Source: an uncultured Clostridia bacterium
GTDB taxonomy: Bacteria > Bacillota > Clostridia > Oscillospirales > Ruminococcaceae
NCBI GenBank assembly: GCA_944386805.1
Contig: CALXCO010000006.1
Location: forward strand, 1-64,000
Reading direction: 5' to 3'
Length of the DNA stretch: 64,000 bases
The first letter of the stretch is position 1; every line of letters starts with the position of its first letter. Below are positions 42,868-52,642 of the stretch, piece by piece. The notes under the pieces were generated by a model. That model saw only the letters and a list, made by a program, of their open reading frames with translations. It did no database searches and was not told the DNA's origin. The translations under genes and the position numbers were made by a program.

Positions 42868-43512
42868 ATGTTTGTATATTTTCCCAGTTGTAATTTTACC
42901 CGCACGTTTCCGAAAACTTCCGCGGCTGCCAAAGAGTTTATGGCAAAGCAGGGAGTCCGTGTGGAAGGCTGCTGCCGTCCCGGACATAAAAACCTGACAG
43001 ACGGTGAACAGGCGCTGGTTGTCTGCCAGACCTGTACGCTGCTGATCGGAGAGCGCCGGCCGGATATTCCGATGCAAAGTGCTTGGGAGTATCTGGACAG
43101 CCTGGAGATTGCCTGGCCGGATTATCATGGCGAGAAGATCACGGTTCAGGATTGCTGGCGGGCTAGAAATAACGATGGTTTACATGCCGCAGTTCGCAGC
43201 CTGCTGCATAAAATGAATTTTGTCGTCGTCGAACTGGAAAAGAACCGCCGTAATGCTGATTTTGACGGTGAATGGCTGTATCGTCCTTCTGCACCTGCCA
43301 ATTTGAAAATGGCACCCCGGTCTTTTGAAGCGATTCAGCCGTATATCCAGCTGAAATCTCCCGAAGAAGCGCAGGCCCTGATGCAGGCGCATGCCGCCCA
43401 GATTCAGACAGACAGGGTTGTCGATTACTGTACTGCCTGCCATACCGGTTTGCTCCATGGTGGCGCCAATGCTGTCAATCTGATGGAACTGCTGATGGGT
43501 ACAGAAGGATAA
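42868..43512 (+). CDS. Divergent cysteine-rich (HdrB/CCG-like) protein
   Basis: A 214-residue protein from ATG 42868, which follows AGAAAGGAGA. Cysteine motifs occur in the order and spacing of HdrB/GlpC-type CCG domains: YFPSCNFTR at the N-terminus, VEGCCRPGHK, VVCQTCTLLI, a VQDCWRARNN segment where relatives have HDPCH, and DYCTACHTGLLHGG near the C-terminus. Such domains bind non-cubane Fe-S clusters or disulfides in electron transfer. No partner HdrA/HdrC or dehydrogenase is adjacent, so the role is unknown. The longer frame from 42763 overlaps the terminator and is rejected. Confidence 0.75.
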   Translation: MFVYFPSCNFTRTFPKTSAAAKEFMAKQGVRVEGCCRPGHKNLTDGEQALVVCQTCTLLIGERRPDIPMQSAWEYLDSLEIAWPDYHGEKITVQDCWRARNNDGLHAAVRSLLHKMNFVVVELEKNRRNADFDGEWLYRPSAPANLKMAPRSFEAIQPYIQLKSPEEAQALMQAHAAQIQTDRVVDYCTACHTGLLHGGANAVNLMELLMGTEG

Positions 43513-43543
43513 TACATGCCTGCTTTTATGTTTACAGACAGTA

Positions 43544-43577
43544 AAAACCCCGCTTATCCAATGGTAAGCGGGGTTTT
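43544..43577. terminator. Bidirectional terminator between HdrB-like gene and ppdK
   Basis: AAAACCCCGCTTA (43544-43556) pairs with TAAGCGGGGTTTT (43565-43577). It serves convergent genes. Confidence 0.92.
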
Positions 43578-43609
43578 AATTAGCCTGTTAATCAGCCCTT
43601 ATTCAGAAA

Positions 43610-46243
43610 TTACTTTCTGGGGTTCTTGATAGCAGCCTGAGCAGCAGCCAGACGAGCGATCGGAACACGGAAGGGCGAGCAGGAAACGTAGGTCAGACCA
43701 ACGTTGTGGCAGAATTCGATAGAGCTCGGATCGCCGCCATGTTCGCCGCAGATGCCCAGTTTGATGTCGGGTCTGGTAGCTTTGCCCAGTTCACAAGCCA
43801 TCTTGACCAGTTTGCCAACGCCGACCTGGTCGAGTTTTGCGAAGGGATCGTTCTCGTAGATCTTCTTGTCGTAGTAAGCGCCAAGGAACTTGCCAGCGTC
43901 GTCACGGCTGAAGCCGAAGGTCATCTGGGTCAGGTCATTGGTACCGAAGGAGAAGTACTCAGCCTCTTTTGCGATCTCGTCAGCAGTCAGAGCAGCTCTC
44001 GGGATCTCGATCATGGTGCCGACTTTGTACTTCATAGAAGAACCAGCCTCAGCGATCAGTTTGTCCGCAGTGGTGGTAACAACTTTCTTAACGTAAGCCA
44101 GCTCTTTAACCTCGCCAACCAGCGGGATCATGATCTCAGGCTCGATGTTCCATTCCGGATGTTTCGCAGAAACGTTCAGAGCAGCCTTGATAACTGCTTC
44201 AGTCTGCATTTCAGCGATTTCAGGGTAGGTGACAGCCAGACGGCAGCCACGGTGACCCATCATCGGGTTGAACTCGTGCAGGCCAGCGATGATAGCCTTA
44301 ACCTGTTCAACGGTCTTGCCGGTGTTCTTAGCCAGCAGCTCGATGTCAGCTTCCTCGGTAGGAACGAACTCGTGCAGAGGCGGGTCGAGGAAACGAATGT
44401 TGACAGGCTGACCTTCCATGGTCTCGTACAGTTTTTCAAAGTCGCCCTGCTGCATGGGTTCCAGTTTAGCCAGAGCAGTCTTTCTGCCTTCAACGGTGTC
44501 AGCGCAGATCATCTCACGGATAGCTGCGATTCTGTCGCCTTCGAAGAACATGTGCTCGGTACGGCACAGGCCGATACCTTCAGCGCCCAGGTTCATAGCG
44601 TCGATTGCGTTCTGAGGAGTATCAGCATTGGTGCGGACCTTCAGATCGCGGTATTTGTCAGCCAGAGCCATGATGCGGCCGAAGTAACCGGAGTTAACAG
44701 AAGCAGGAACGGTGGGGATAATGCCATCGTAGATGCAGCCGGTAGAACCATCGATGGAGATGAAGTCACCCTCATGATAGGTCTTGCCAGCCAGCTCGAA
44801 TTTCTTGTTTTCTTCGTCCATGGTGATATCGGAGCAGCCGGATACACAGCAGGTACCCATACCACGAGCAACGACTGCTGCGTGAGAGGTCATACCGCCG
44901 CGAACGGTCAGGATGCCCTGAGCAGCTTTCATGCCTTCGATATCTTCAGGAGAGGTTTCCAGACGGACCAGAACGACTTTCTCGCCCTTTTCAGCCCATT
45001 CTTTAGCGTCTTCAGCGGTGAAGACGATCTTACCGCAAGCAGCACCAGGAGAAGCAGCCAGAGCTTTTGCAGCAGGGGTAGCAGCCTTCAGAGCAGCGGT
45101 ATCAAAGGTGGGATGCAGCAGAGCGTCCAGGTTTCTGGGCTCGATCATCAGGACAGCCTGTTTCTCGTCGATCATGCCTTCGTCGATCAGGTCGCAAGCG
45201 ATCTTCAGAGCAGCAGCGGGAGTTCTCTTACCGTTACGGGTCTGGAGCATATACAGCTTCTTGTCCTCGATGGTGAACTCCATGTCCTGCATGTCATGGT
45301 AGTGGTTTTCCAGGATGTTGCAGATGCCGACGAACTGTTCGTAAACTTCAGGCATAACTTCCTTCAGGTGGTCGATATGCTGAGGAGTACGGACACCAGC
45401 AACAACGTCCTCGCCCTGTGCGTTCATCAGGAACTCACCGGTCAGGACCTTTTCACCGGTGGAGGGGTTACGGGTAAACGCAACGCCGGTACCGGAATCG
45501 TTGTTCTTGTTGCCGAATGCCATCATCTGTACGTTAACAGCGGTACCCCAGGAGTAAGGAATATCGTTGTCACGACGGTAAACGTTTGCACGGGGGTTGT
45601 CCCAGCTGCGGAAAACAGCTTTGACAGCGCCGATCAGCTGTTCCTTAGGATCAGAGGGGAAGTCCTCACCGATTTTAGCTTTGTATTCAGCTTTGAACTG
45701 TTCAGCCAGTTCCTTGAGGTCCTCAGCGGTCAGCTCGACGTCCTGAGTAACGCCTCTTTCAGCTTTCATCTTGTCGATCAGCTGTTCAAAATACTTTTTG
45801 CCGACTTCCATAACGACGTCGGAGTACATCTGAATAAATCTTCTGTAGCAGTCGTAAGCCCAACGGGGGTTGCCCCAGCTTGCGATGGTTTCAACTACTT
45901 CCTCGTTCAGACCGAGGTTGAGGATGGTGTCCATCATGCCGGGCATGGATGCACGGGCGCCGGAACGAACGGAAACCAGCAGAGGATTCTCTTTATCACC
46001 GAATTTCTTGCCGGTGATTTCTTCCATCTTGCCGATGTATTCCATGATCTCGGCCATGATTTCATCGTTGATCTTCTTGCCGTCCTCGTAGTACTGGGTG
46101 CAGGCTTCGGTGGAAATGGTGAAGCCCTGGGGAACCGGCAGGCCGAGGTTGGTCATCTCAGCCAGGTTTGCGCCTTTACCGCCCAGCAGCTCACGCATGT
46201 TAGCGTTGCCTTCGCTGAACAGGTAGCAATACTTCTTGCCCAT
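43610..46243 (-). CDS. ppdK: Pyruvate, phosphate dikinase
   Basis: This 877-residue PPDK has the usual length. The N-terminal ATP-grasp domain starts FSEGNANMRELLGGKGANLAEM; the swivelling domain carries the catalytic His in GGMTSHAAVVARGMG (about 450); the C-terminal PEP/pyruvate TIM barrel includes GLCRTEHMFF and GICGEHGGDP with the catalytic Cys. It interconverts pyruvate, ATP and Pi with PEP, AMP and PPi. Codon use is as biased as in nifJ, which indicates high expression. The start at 46243 (MGKKYCYLF) follows GGAGGT. Confidence 0.97.
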   Translation of the reverse strand: MGKKYCYLFSEGNANMRELLGGKGANLAEMTNLGLPVPQGFTISTEACTQYYEDGKKINDEIMAEIMEYIGKMEEITGKKFGDKENPLLVSVRSGARASMPGMMDTILNLGLNEEVVETIASWGNPRWAYDCYRRFIQMYSDVVMEVGKKYFEQLIDKMKAERGVTQDVELTAEDLKELAEQFKAEYKAKIGEDFPSDPKEQLIGAVKAVFRSWDNPRANVYRRDNDIPYSWGTAVNVQMMAFGNKNNDSGTGVAFTRNPSTGEKVLTGEFLMNAQGEDVVAGVRTPQHIDHLKEVMPEVYEQFVGICNILENHYHDMQDMEFTIEDKKLYMLQTRNGKRTPAAALKIACDLIDEGMIDEKQAVLMIEPRNLDALLHPTFDTAALKAATPAAKALAASPGAACGKIVFTAEDAKEWAEKGEKVVLVRLETSPEDIEGMKAAQGILTVRGGMTSHAAVVARGMGTCCVSGCSDITMDEENKKFELAGKTYHEGDFISIDGSTGCIYDGIIPTVPASVNSGYFGRIMALADKYRDLKVRTNADTPQNAIDAMNLGAEGIGLCRTEHMFFEGDRIAAIREMICADTVEGRKTALAKLEPMQQGDFEKLYETMEGQPVNIRFLDPPLHEFVPTEEADIELLAKNTGKTVEQVKAIIAGLHEFNPMMGHRGCRLAVTYPEIAEMQTEAVIKAALNVSAKHPEWNIEPEIMIPLVGEVKELAYVKKVVTTTADKLIAEAGSSMKYKVGTMIEIPRAALTADEIAKEAEYFSFGTNDLTQMTFGFSRDDAGKFLGAYYDKKIYENDPFAKLDQVGVGKLVKMACELGKATRPDIKLGICGEHGGDPSSIEFCHNVGLTYVSCSPFRVPIARLAAAQAAIKNPRK

Positions 46244-46366
46244 TGTTATTACCTCCAATTACTAATACACACTCCGCGCTTCTTAAAGAAGGCGGGCGAA
46301 TTCACTTCATGGTCATCTGTACGCCAAAAAAAGCCGCACAAACAACCCTTCCAGTGTCTCATCTCT

Positions 46367-46375
46367 ATTATAGCA
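46367..46375 (-). promoter_or_regulatory. Extended -10 of ppdK
   Basis: TGCTATAAT on the minus strand (complement of 46367-46375) is an extended -10. The ppdK leader is about 115 nt and contains a CTTCTTTAAGAAG-type small hairpin near 46280-46292. Confidence 0.6.
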
Positions 46376-46567
46376 AAGATGATGAAATATTTCCAGTATT
46401 CTGAAAAAAAAACTGAAAAACTTTTTGCCGGTGTTCTGTGTGATTATGACAATTATGCAGACAAAATTCACTTTTTGCTGATCTCAGGCTTAACAAATTA
46501 TGCTTCCATTATTCAGGCTGCGTCCATTCGGAAAGGGTAAAAAATTCATATTTGTGCGATATACTAT

Positions 46568-46790
46568 AACTGTCGACAGGGACGGGATACGAAAGTCCAC
46601 AGAGTCCCAAGACTTCGGGAACCGGTCATAAGTGAGTCCCCCTGGCGGCAGATGCGAGACTCTGGCATACAGCCTGAAGTATGCAAGTCCCGCCGGCTGA
46701 CTGGGAAATTCAGCTGGCAGGGCGTTTCGGATCATGGGTAATCCGAATTGAAAAAGACATACCCTCTCCTCCTCATTTTTCATACGCTGC
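46568..46790 (+). ncRNA. Structured non-coding RNA candidate, unassigned
   Basis: This GC-rich, gene-free block can form many helices: the CTGTCGACAG palindrome (46570-46579), long-range CAGAGTC/GACTCTG, GCATAC/GTATGC, a long GTCCCGCCGGCTGA / TCAGCTGGCAGGGC hairpin with one mismatch, and TTCGGAT/ATCCGAA. TATACT (46560-46565) sits just upstream and a strong terminator follows at 46791. The minus strand has only a 106-codon frame with no family resemblance. A raiA-type or 6S-type RNA is conceivable, but I cannot match either from memory. Confidence 0.6.
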
Positions 46791-46829
46791 GAAACCCCCG
46801 TCCTGTGCAATCAGGACGGGGGTTTCGTT
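46791..46829 (+). terminator. Terminator after the structured RNA
   Basis: GAAACCCCCGTCCTG (46791-46805) pairs perfectly with 46812-46826, then GTTT. Confidence 0.88.
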
Positions 46830-46839
46830 TACAGCAAAA

Positions 46840-46864
46840 GTGCTCCCGGAAAAACCGGGAGCAC
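46840..46864 (-). terminator. ackA terminator
   Basis: GTGCTCCCGG (46840-46849) pairs with CCGGGAGCAC (46855-46864); the minus strand continues TTTTGCTG. Confidence 0.9.
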
Positions 46865-46872
46865 CAGAAAAA

Positions 46873-48081
46873 TTACAGAGTCTTGTTTTCGATCAGAGCC
46901 TGGGTATCCATTGCGATCAACAGTTCTTCGTTGGTCGGAACGATCCAGACTTCAACCTTGGAATCGTCGGTGGAAATACGGCCTTCTTTATGGTTGAGGG
47001 CGGTATTGCGTTCATCATCCAGCTTGATGCCGAAGAATTCCATGTTGGAGCATGCCAGTCTGCGGATACCGATTGCGTTTTCGCCGATACCGCCGGTAAA
47101 GACGACTGCATCCAGTCCGCCCATAGCAGCCGCATAAGCGCCGATCTGCTTTTTAATCTCGTAGCTGAGCATCTCAGTAGCCAGCGTGCAGCGTTTGTCG
47201 CCGGCAGCCATGCCAGCTTCGATATCACGATTGTCCGATTTGCCGCCGGTAAGGCCATAGAAACCGCACTTCTTGTTGAGGTAGTTGCTCATTTCAGTAG
47301 CGCTCATACCGGTTTTTTCCATCAGGTAGAGAACTGCGGAAGCGTCGATTGCGCCGCAGCGGGTGCCCATGATGACGCCATCCAGAGGAGTGAAGCCCAT
47401 CGTGGTGTCGACCGATTTGCCGCAGTCGACAGCGGTGATGGAAGAACCGTTGCCCAGATGGCAGGTAACCAGTTTGAGCTGATCCAGCGGCTTGCCGATG
47501 CGCTTTGCAAAATCAGCCGATACAAAGCGGTGGGAAGTGCCATGGAAGCCATATTTACGGATTGCGTATTTTTCGTAATCCTCATAGGGCAGACCGAACA
47601 TGAAAGCCTTGGGGGGCATGGTCTGATGGAAAGCGGTATCGAAAACGACAACCATCGGGACCTTGTCGCCGACAACCTTCCGGCATGCACGCAGAGCGAG
47701 AACATGAGCGGGGTTGTGCAGAGGAGCGAGGGGAGACAGCTGTTCGATCTGATCGATGACTTCGTCGGTTGCGATAACCGATTTGCTGAAGATATCGCCG
47801 CCCTGGACGATACGATGGCCGACTGCAGAGATTTCTGCGATCGAGTCGACGACTTTGCCATCGCCTGTGGTCAGTTTTTCAATGACCTTTTCAAATGCTT
47901 CGGTATGGGTAGGAAAGCTGCAATCCTCAGTGACGGAGAATCCGGACGCAGTTTTGTGGGTGATACGGCCGTCGATGCCGATTCTTTCACAGTTGCCTTT
48001 GGCAATAACCTCATCGTTATCCATGTTGATCAGCTGGTATTTCAAAGAGGAGCTGCCGGCGTTGATAACCAGAATTTTCAT
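46873..48081 (-). CDS. ackA: Acetate kinase
   Basis: This 402-residue ASKHA kinase has NAGSSSLKYQLI at the N-terminus, RIVQGGDIF, FDTAFHQTMP, the catalytic Arg/His region GTSHRFVS and the ATP-binding GGIGENAIGIRR. It makes ATP and acetate from acetyl phosphate, the last energy step after PFOR. pta is not adjacent. GGAAAGGA lies upstream of the ATG. The roughly 250-bp region upstream (48082-48327) contains no other gene that I can see. Confidence 0.97.
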   Translation of the reverse strand: MKILVINAGSSSLKYQLINMDNDEVIAKGNCERIGIDGRITHKTASGFSVTEDCSFPTHTEAFEKVIEKLTTGDGKVVDSIAEISAVGHRIVQGGDIFSKSVIATDEVIDQIEQLSPLAPLHNPAHVLALRACRKVVGDKVPMVVVFDTAFHQTMPPKAFMFGLPYEDYEKYAIRKYGFHGTSHRFVSADFAKRIGKPLDQLKLVTCHLGNGSSITAVDCGKSVDTTMGFTPLDGVIMGTRCGAIDASAVLYLMEKTGMSATEMSNYLNKKCGFYGLTGGKSDNRDIEAGMAAGDKRCTLATEMLSYEIKKQIGAYAAAMGGLDAVVFTGGIGENAIGIRRLACSNMEFFGIKLDDERNTALNHKEGRISTDDSKVEVWIVPTNEELLIAMDTQALIENKTL

Positions 48082-48327
48082 ATTTTCCTGTCCTTTCCAT
48101 CAGCTTACGCTGCAAAATAGGTTCTGTCAGCCGGATACGCAGGGTACCAGACCATGCATCTGTCCTGCAAAAGCAAACGATACCGGCGCATTGAGAACGT
48201 ACACTTATATATTAGCCTACATTCCGTTAAATTTCAAGCATTTTGCAGGAATTTGTAACATTCCATATGAATAAACAGTGAATGCGCCGGGTTCGTTGGA
48301 AAAAATGACTGCAAATTGTCCGCTTTC

Positions 48328-49923
48328 TCAGCAAAAACGGACAGCCGCCTTTTCAACTTCCAGTGCGGCACGGAATCCCTTCATATAATCGGCGAATCCC
48401 TGCTGGTCTTCCTTTTGAGGCTGCGCGGTGGTTGCCTTTGCACCGGCGAAGACATGGTTGGCCAGATAATCTTCCAGCGTTTCACCCTTCTGTTTCCATA
48501 CCCGGTATGCCGCCAGCAGTGCGATACCCCATGGGCCGCCTTCGCCTGCCGTCTCCATAACCGAAACAGGGGTAGACAACGCGCCCGCCATCAGTTTCTG
48601 ACCGACACCTTCCGCCTTGAAGAAGCCGCCGTGGCCCATCAGCGTATCAATCGTGACATGTTCCTTTTCCGTCAGGATATCCATCCCGACTTTCAGTGTC
48701 GCGACAGCCCCATACAGGTGGGCACGGGACAGGTTTTCAAAGCTGAAATCTGCGTCAGGGCTGCGCACCAGCAGCGGACGGCCTTCTGCCAGTCCGGTCA
48801 CCGGTTCACCGGAGAAATAGTTGACCGTCTGAATGCCGCCGCAATCTGGCTTTCCATCCAGTGCAGCAAAGAAGATGGTGTCCAGCACCTGCGGCATCGA
48901 ACAGGAGATACCCAGCCGTTTGGCAAATCCGATCAGCATTTCTGCCCAGGCATTGATGTCGGAGGTGCAGTTGTTGCAGTGGACCATTGCGACCGGTTTG
49001 CCGGTCGGGGTGGTGACCATATCGATTTCCGGGTAGACTTTCGACAGCTGGTGTTCCAGGACAACCATCGAGAAGATGCTGGTTCCTGCCGAAACATTGC
49101 CGGTACGGACGGCGACTGCGTTGGTTGCGGTCATACCGGTTCCGGCGTCACCTTCGGGAGGACACAGCGGAATGCCGGGCTGCAGCGTTCCGGTCGGGTC
49201 GAGCAGCAGCGCGCCTTCAGCGGTCAGCGTGCCGGCGTCGTCACCTGCGCTGAGAACCTTCGGAAGGATATCCTTCACCTTCCAGGGATAGCCTTTATCG
49301 GCATGCAGCACGTCAAATTTTTCCAGCATTTCCACGTTGTAGTCGCCGTCGTCGCCAATCGGGAACATGCCCGACGCCTCACCGACTCCCAGTGCATTGA
49401 CACCGGTCAGCTTCCAGTGGATATAACCGGCCAGCGTGGTCAGATGCGCGATTTCCCCGACATGGGGTTCCTGGTTGAGGATTGCCTGTTGCAGATGGGC
49501 AATACTCCAGCGCTGCGGGATATTGAAGCCGAACAGTTCGGTCAGCTGTGCAGCGGCCTGTTCGGTCATCGTATTGCGCCAGGTGCGGAAGGGGGTCAGC
49601 AGGTTCCCTTCACTGTCAAACGGCAGATATCCGTGCATCATGGCGGAAAAGCCGATTGCCGCGAAGGTCGTCAATTTTTCGCCGTAGTCTGCTTCCACCT
49701 TTTCACACAGTTTGCGGTAGCAGTCCTGAATACCTGCCCAGGCATCCTCTAGCCGGTAGGTCCAGATGCCATTTTCCAGTCTGTTTTCCCAGTCATGGCT
49801 GCCGGACGCGATGGGGGCATGATCGCTGCCGATCAGGACCGCTTTGATACGGGTCGAGCCAAGCTCAATGCCCAGTGCGGTTTTACCCAGGCGGATATCC
49901 TGTTTTGCCTGTTTGATGTCCAT
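48328..49923 (-). CDS. FGGY-family carbohydrate kinase
   Basis: This 531-residue protein has the N-terminal ATPase loop [15 protein letters not shown], the [11 protein letters not shown] segment, the catalytic Asp in [12 protein letters not shown] and the C-terminal [18 protein letters not shown]. The ATP-binding core is intact. The sugar is not evident: it is closer to L-ribulokinase/xylulokinase types than to glycerol kinase. The start at 49923 follows AAAGGAG; two upstream ATG codons are less likely. It stands alone, 17 codons shorter than the full frame. Confidence 0.88.
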   Translation of the reverse strand: MDIKQAKQDIRLGKTALGIELGSTRIKAVLIGSDHAPIASGSHDWENRLENGIWTYRLEDAWAGIQDCYRKLCEKVEADYGEKLTTFAAIGFSAMMHGYLPFDSEGNLLTPFRTWRNTMTEQAAAQLTELFGFNIPQRWSIAHLQQAILNQEPHVGEIAHLTTLAGYIHWKLTGVNALGVGEASGMFPIGDDGDYNVEMLEKFDVLHADKGYPWKVKDILPKVLSAGDDAGTLTAEGALLLDPTGTLQPGIPLCPPEGDAGTGMTATNAVAVRTGNVSAGTSIFSMVVLEHQLSKVYPEIDMVTTPTGKPVAMVHCNNCTSDINAWAEMLIGFAKRLGISCSMPQVLDTIFFAALDGKPDCGGIQTVNYFSGEPVTGLAEGRPLLVRSPDADFSFENLSRAHLYGAVATLKVGMDILTEKEHVTIDTLMGHGGFFKAEGVGQKLMAGALSTPVSVMETAGEGGPWGIALLAAYRVWKQKGETLEDYLANHVFAGAKATTAQPQKEDQQGFADYMKGFRAALEVEKAAVRFC

Positions 49924-49978
49924 TTGAATGTCTCCTTTCGTCATTTTGGTGCGTGCACGGGCACACACCTGAAACCGA

Positions 49979-50012
49979 AAACGGCGCAGCCCAAATCAGG
50001 GACGCGCCGTTT
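49979..50012 (-). terminator. Hairpin after the ispH-S1 gene
   Basis: AAACGGCGC (49979-49987) pairs with GCGCCGTTT (50004-50012). The U-run on the minus strand is interrupted, so it is a moderate terminator candidate for the cmk-plsC-ispH/S1 operon. Confidence 0.6.
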
Positions 50013-50030
50013 GTTTACAAATCAAAGAAA

Positions 50031-52010
50031 TTATTCTTCGTCAGAGCCGGCGTCCAGAGTAGCACGGATGGACAGAGAAACTTTCTTCTTCTCGTAATCG
50101 ATGTCGATGATCTTTGCATTGACAACATCGCCGACAGCCAGTTTATCAGAAACCTTTGCGATTCTCTCATTAGCGATCTGGCTGATATGGATCAGGCCGT
50201 CAACGCCGGGGATGATCTGAGCAAAAGCACCGAAAGTGGTGATCGAAACGATCTTGACAGGGCAGATGGTATCAACAGGGTAATCTCTCTTGAAGATTTC
50301 CCAGGGGTTGTCTTCTGCTTTCTTGTAGCCGAGAGAGATTTTCTTCTTTTCGGTGTCGATGTCTTTGATATAAACCTCAACGGTATCGCCGACATGGACA
50401 ACTTCTTCAGGGCTCTTGATACGGGTCCAGGACAGCTCGGTAATGTGGATCATACCGTCAACACCGCCCAGATCGACAAATGCGCCGTAAGAGGTAATGG
50501 ATTTAACCTCACCGGTATATACCTTGCCGACTTCAACGTTAGCCCAGAACTCTTCCTGTTTTGCCTTCTTCGCTTCGTTCAGAACAGCCTTGATCGAACC
50601 AACAGCGCGTCTGCGGCGGTCGTTGACTTCGATAACCTTGAACTGAACTTCCTTGCCCATCAGAACCGAGAGGTCCTCAGTGCGTCTGTCGGAAGCAAGA
50701 GAAGCGGGTACAAATACCTTCAGGCCGTTGCAGTTGACAAGAATACCGCCCTTGATAACGTCGGTAACAGTACCGGTCATAACGGTGCCATCTTCATATG
50801 CTTTGCAAACAGCAGTGTAGTTAGCCTCCGCGTCCAGGCGTTTCTTGGACAGGGTGACAACACCTTCCTGATCGTTGACTTTGACAACAACCAGGTCGAT
50901 CTCATCGCCGACTTTAAAGCTGTCGGGGGTGAGGCTGCCGTTTTCGGACAGTTCAGATGCAGGAACGATACCGGTCTGTTTGGCACCGATATCTACGTGG
51001 ATCTCGTTAGGCGTAATGTTGGAGACGATGCCCTTTACCCTTTTCCCGTTATATAATTTTTCAGTCTGAGACTGTTCGAAGAGCTCTGCAAAAGTGAGCT
51101 CTTCTTCCTGATTTTCCAGAATTTCACTCATGGTTGTTAAAACCTCCTTGATTATATCAGCCGGGGTAGAAGCACCGGCAGTAACGCCAATATTATTATG
51201 GCGTAAAATCCGTGTTTTGTCAAGTTCTGTTTTTGTCTCAACGGCCACAGTTTCGCAGTTTTGGGCACAAATTTCGTAAAGTTTTTGTGTATTCGAGCTT
51301 TCGCGGCCGCCGATGACGATCATAAGGTCGGATTTTTGCGCCAGAGCGACAGCTTCCTGCTGCCGTAAATTTGTTGCGTTACATATTGTATCAAATTTTT
51401 TGATGTTTGTATAGTACTTTTCAATAATGCTTTGTAAATTTTTCCACAACAATTGTCCGAGTGTCGTCTGCTGGACGACAGCGATTTCCTTTTTATTTTC
51501 CCGGCGCAGTTTTTCGAGAATGTCCGTCAGTGTTTTTTCATCCTGGAAGACGTAAACTTCCCCTTTTGCATGGCCGACGATTCCCTGCACTTCCGGGTGG
51601 TCAGGGTTGCCGGCGATCAGCAGGACCATTCCCTGTTCGGTGACTTCTCTGGCAATCCGGTGGATACGGGCGACATGGGGACAGGTGCAGTCTACGATAT
51701 TTCTTTCTTCCAGCTGGTCATATACCGACTGGGGGACGCCATGGGAACGGATGATGACGGTTTGTCCCGGATGGGTTTCTTCAGGAGAGGAGACACTGGG
51801 CACGCCCATCTCCCGCAGCCGCTGCACGACCTGCGGGTTGTGGATAATCGGGCCGAGCGTCACTGCGTCGGAAGACTGTCCGGCAATTTCAAACGCACGG
51901 TCGACTGCCCGTTTGACCCCATAACAGAATCCCGCGGAGGATGCCAGGGTAATGGTGCGGTGCCCTTTGAGGGCGACAGTTTTTTCCTGTAAAATAGGTT
52001 GTTCAGACAT
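50031..52010 (-). CDS. ispH-rpsA: Fused IspH (HMBPP reductase) / ribosomal protein S1
   Basis: One 659-residue frame joins IspH (about 1-285) and an S1-type protein (about 295-659). IspH has the three cluster cysteines in [24 protein letters not shown] and [12 protein letters not shown], and makes IPP/DMAPP by reduction of HMBPP with a [4Fe-4S] cluster. The C-terminal part has four S1 RNA-binding repeats (for example [20 protein letters not shown] and [16 protein letters not shown]). This fusion is known in Clostridia. It is the third gene of the cmk-plsC unit, overlapping plsC by 8 bp. Confidence 0.96.
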   Translation of the reverse strand: MSEQPILQEKTVALKGHRTITLASSAGFCYGVKRAVDRAFEIAGQSSDAVTLGPIIHNPQVVQRLREMGVPSVSSPEETHPGQTVIIRSHGVPQSVYDQLEERNIVDCTCPHVARIHRIAREVTEQGMVLLIAGNPDHPEVQGIVGHAKGEVYVFQDEKTLTDILEKLRRENKKEIAVVQQTTLGQLLWKNLQSIIEKYYTNIKKFDTICNATNLRQQEAVALAQKSDLMIVIGGRESSNTQKLYEICAQNCETVAVETKTELDKTRILRHNNIGVTAGASTPADIIKEVLTTMSEILENQEEELTFAELFEQSQTEKLYNGKRVKGIVSNITPNEIHVDIGAKQTGIVPASELSENGSLTPDSFKVGDEIDLVVVKVNDQEGVVTLSKKRLDAEANYTAVCKAYEDGTVMTGTVTDVIKGGILVNCNGLKVFVPASLASDRRTEDLSVLMGKEVQFKVIEVNDRRRRAVGSIKAVLNEAKKAKQEEFWANVEVGKVYTGEVKSITSYGAFVDLGGVDGMIHITELSWTRIKSPEEVVHVGDTVEVYIKDIDTEKKKISLGYKKAEDNPWEIFKRDYPVDTICPVKIVSITTFGAFAQIIPGVDGLIHISQIANERIAKVSDKLAVGDVVNAKIIDIDYEKKKVSLSIRATLDAGSDEE

Positions 52011-52602
52011 GGATATCCTCCAGCATTGTTTCCATTGAATTGGTCAGCAGCCGGTTTGCGGCTCTGATCTGTGAGGGGACCTTTCCGGTCAGTCCCAGCT
52101 GTTCATGGGTGATAAAACTGCCGTAGCGGATGACGACAGGGGTACGGAGTCCATGCCGCTCTCCCTTTTTGATGACGCAGGGCTGCAATCCCATACCGGT
52201 TTCCGCTGCGATAACCACTGCACCGGATTTCAGTTTTTGCAGTTTTCCGTCCGGACTGCGATGTCCTTCCGGGAAGATAGCGACGACTTTGCCGTTTTTT
52301 ACATAATCCACCGCTTTTTCGATTGCGGCGGTATCGCCTTTCCCGCGGGAGACCGGAAAAGCGCCAAGTCCCCGAATAATCGGGCCGAGCAGTTTGTTTT
52401 CAAACAGTTCTTCCTTTGCCATAAAAAAGCACTGCGGTTTCAGTTTGACCGCAATCAGAATCGGGTCAAAGGTTGAAATATGATTGGAGCAGAGAATAAA
52501 GCCGCGGTCGTTGGGAACGTTCTCCAGTCCTTCAAAGCGGACTTTGTACAACATTTTGGAGACCAGAAGGGTGACGGCGCGGGCAACTTTATAAAAGAGC
52601 AT
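52003..52602 (-). CDS. plsC: 1-acyl-sn-glycerol-3-phosphate acyltransferase
   Basis: This 199-residue PlsC-like enzyme has the H-X4-D motif in SNHISTFDP, the FPEGHRSPDG block III and a hydrophobic N-terminus for membrane association. It acylates lysophosphatidate to phosphatidate. AAGGAAGG precedes the ATG, and a run of eight C on the coding strand lies directly before that site. It sits between cmk and ispH-S1. Confidence 0.93.
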   Translation of the reverse strand: MLFYKVARAVTLLVSKMLYKVRFEGLENVPNDRGFILCSNHISTFDPILIAVKLKPQCFFMAKEELFENKLLGPIIRGLGAFPVSRGKGDTAAIEKAVDYVKNGKVVAIFPEGHRSPDGKLQKLKSGAVVIAAETGMGLQPCVIKKGERHGLRTPVVIRYGSFITHEQLGLTGKVPSQIRAANRLLTNSMETMLEDIHV

Positions 52603-52642
52603 AATTGGATACCTTCCTTAGGGGGGGGAGCGGTCAGGAATT

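Noticed and set aside
43706..46540. 944-codon open frame antisense to ppdK
   Set aside because: Same cause as above: codon bias of a highly expressed gene. No ribosome binding site or recognisable domain; PPDK motifs are intact on the other strand.
46568..46760. 6S RNA as the identity of the structured RNA
   Set aside because: I cannot draw the long closing stem with one large central bubble that defines 6S RNA; the helices seen are branched instead.
46490..46810. 106-codon minus-strand frame across the structured RNA
   Set aside because: No ribosome binding site fits its start, composition is rich in Arg/Pro/Ser as in translated structured RNA, and strong helices on the plus strand explain the sequence better.
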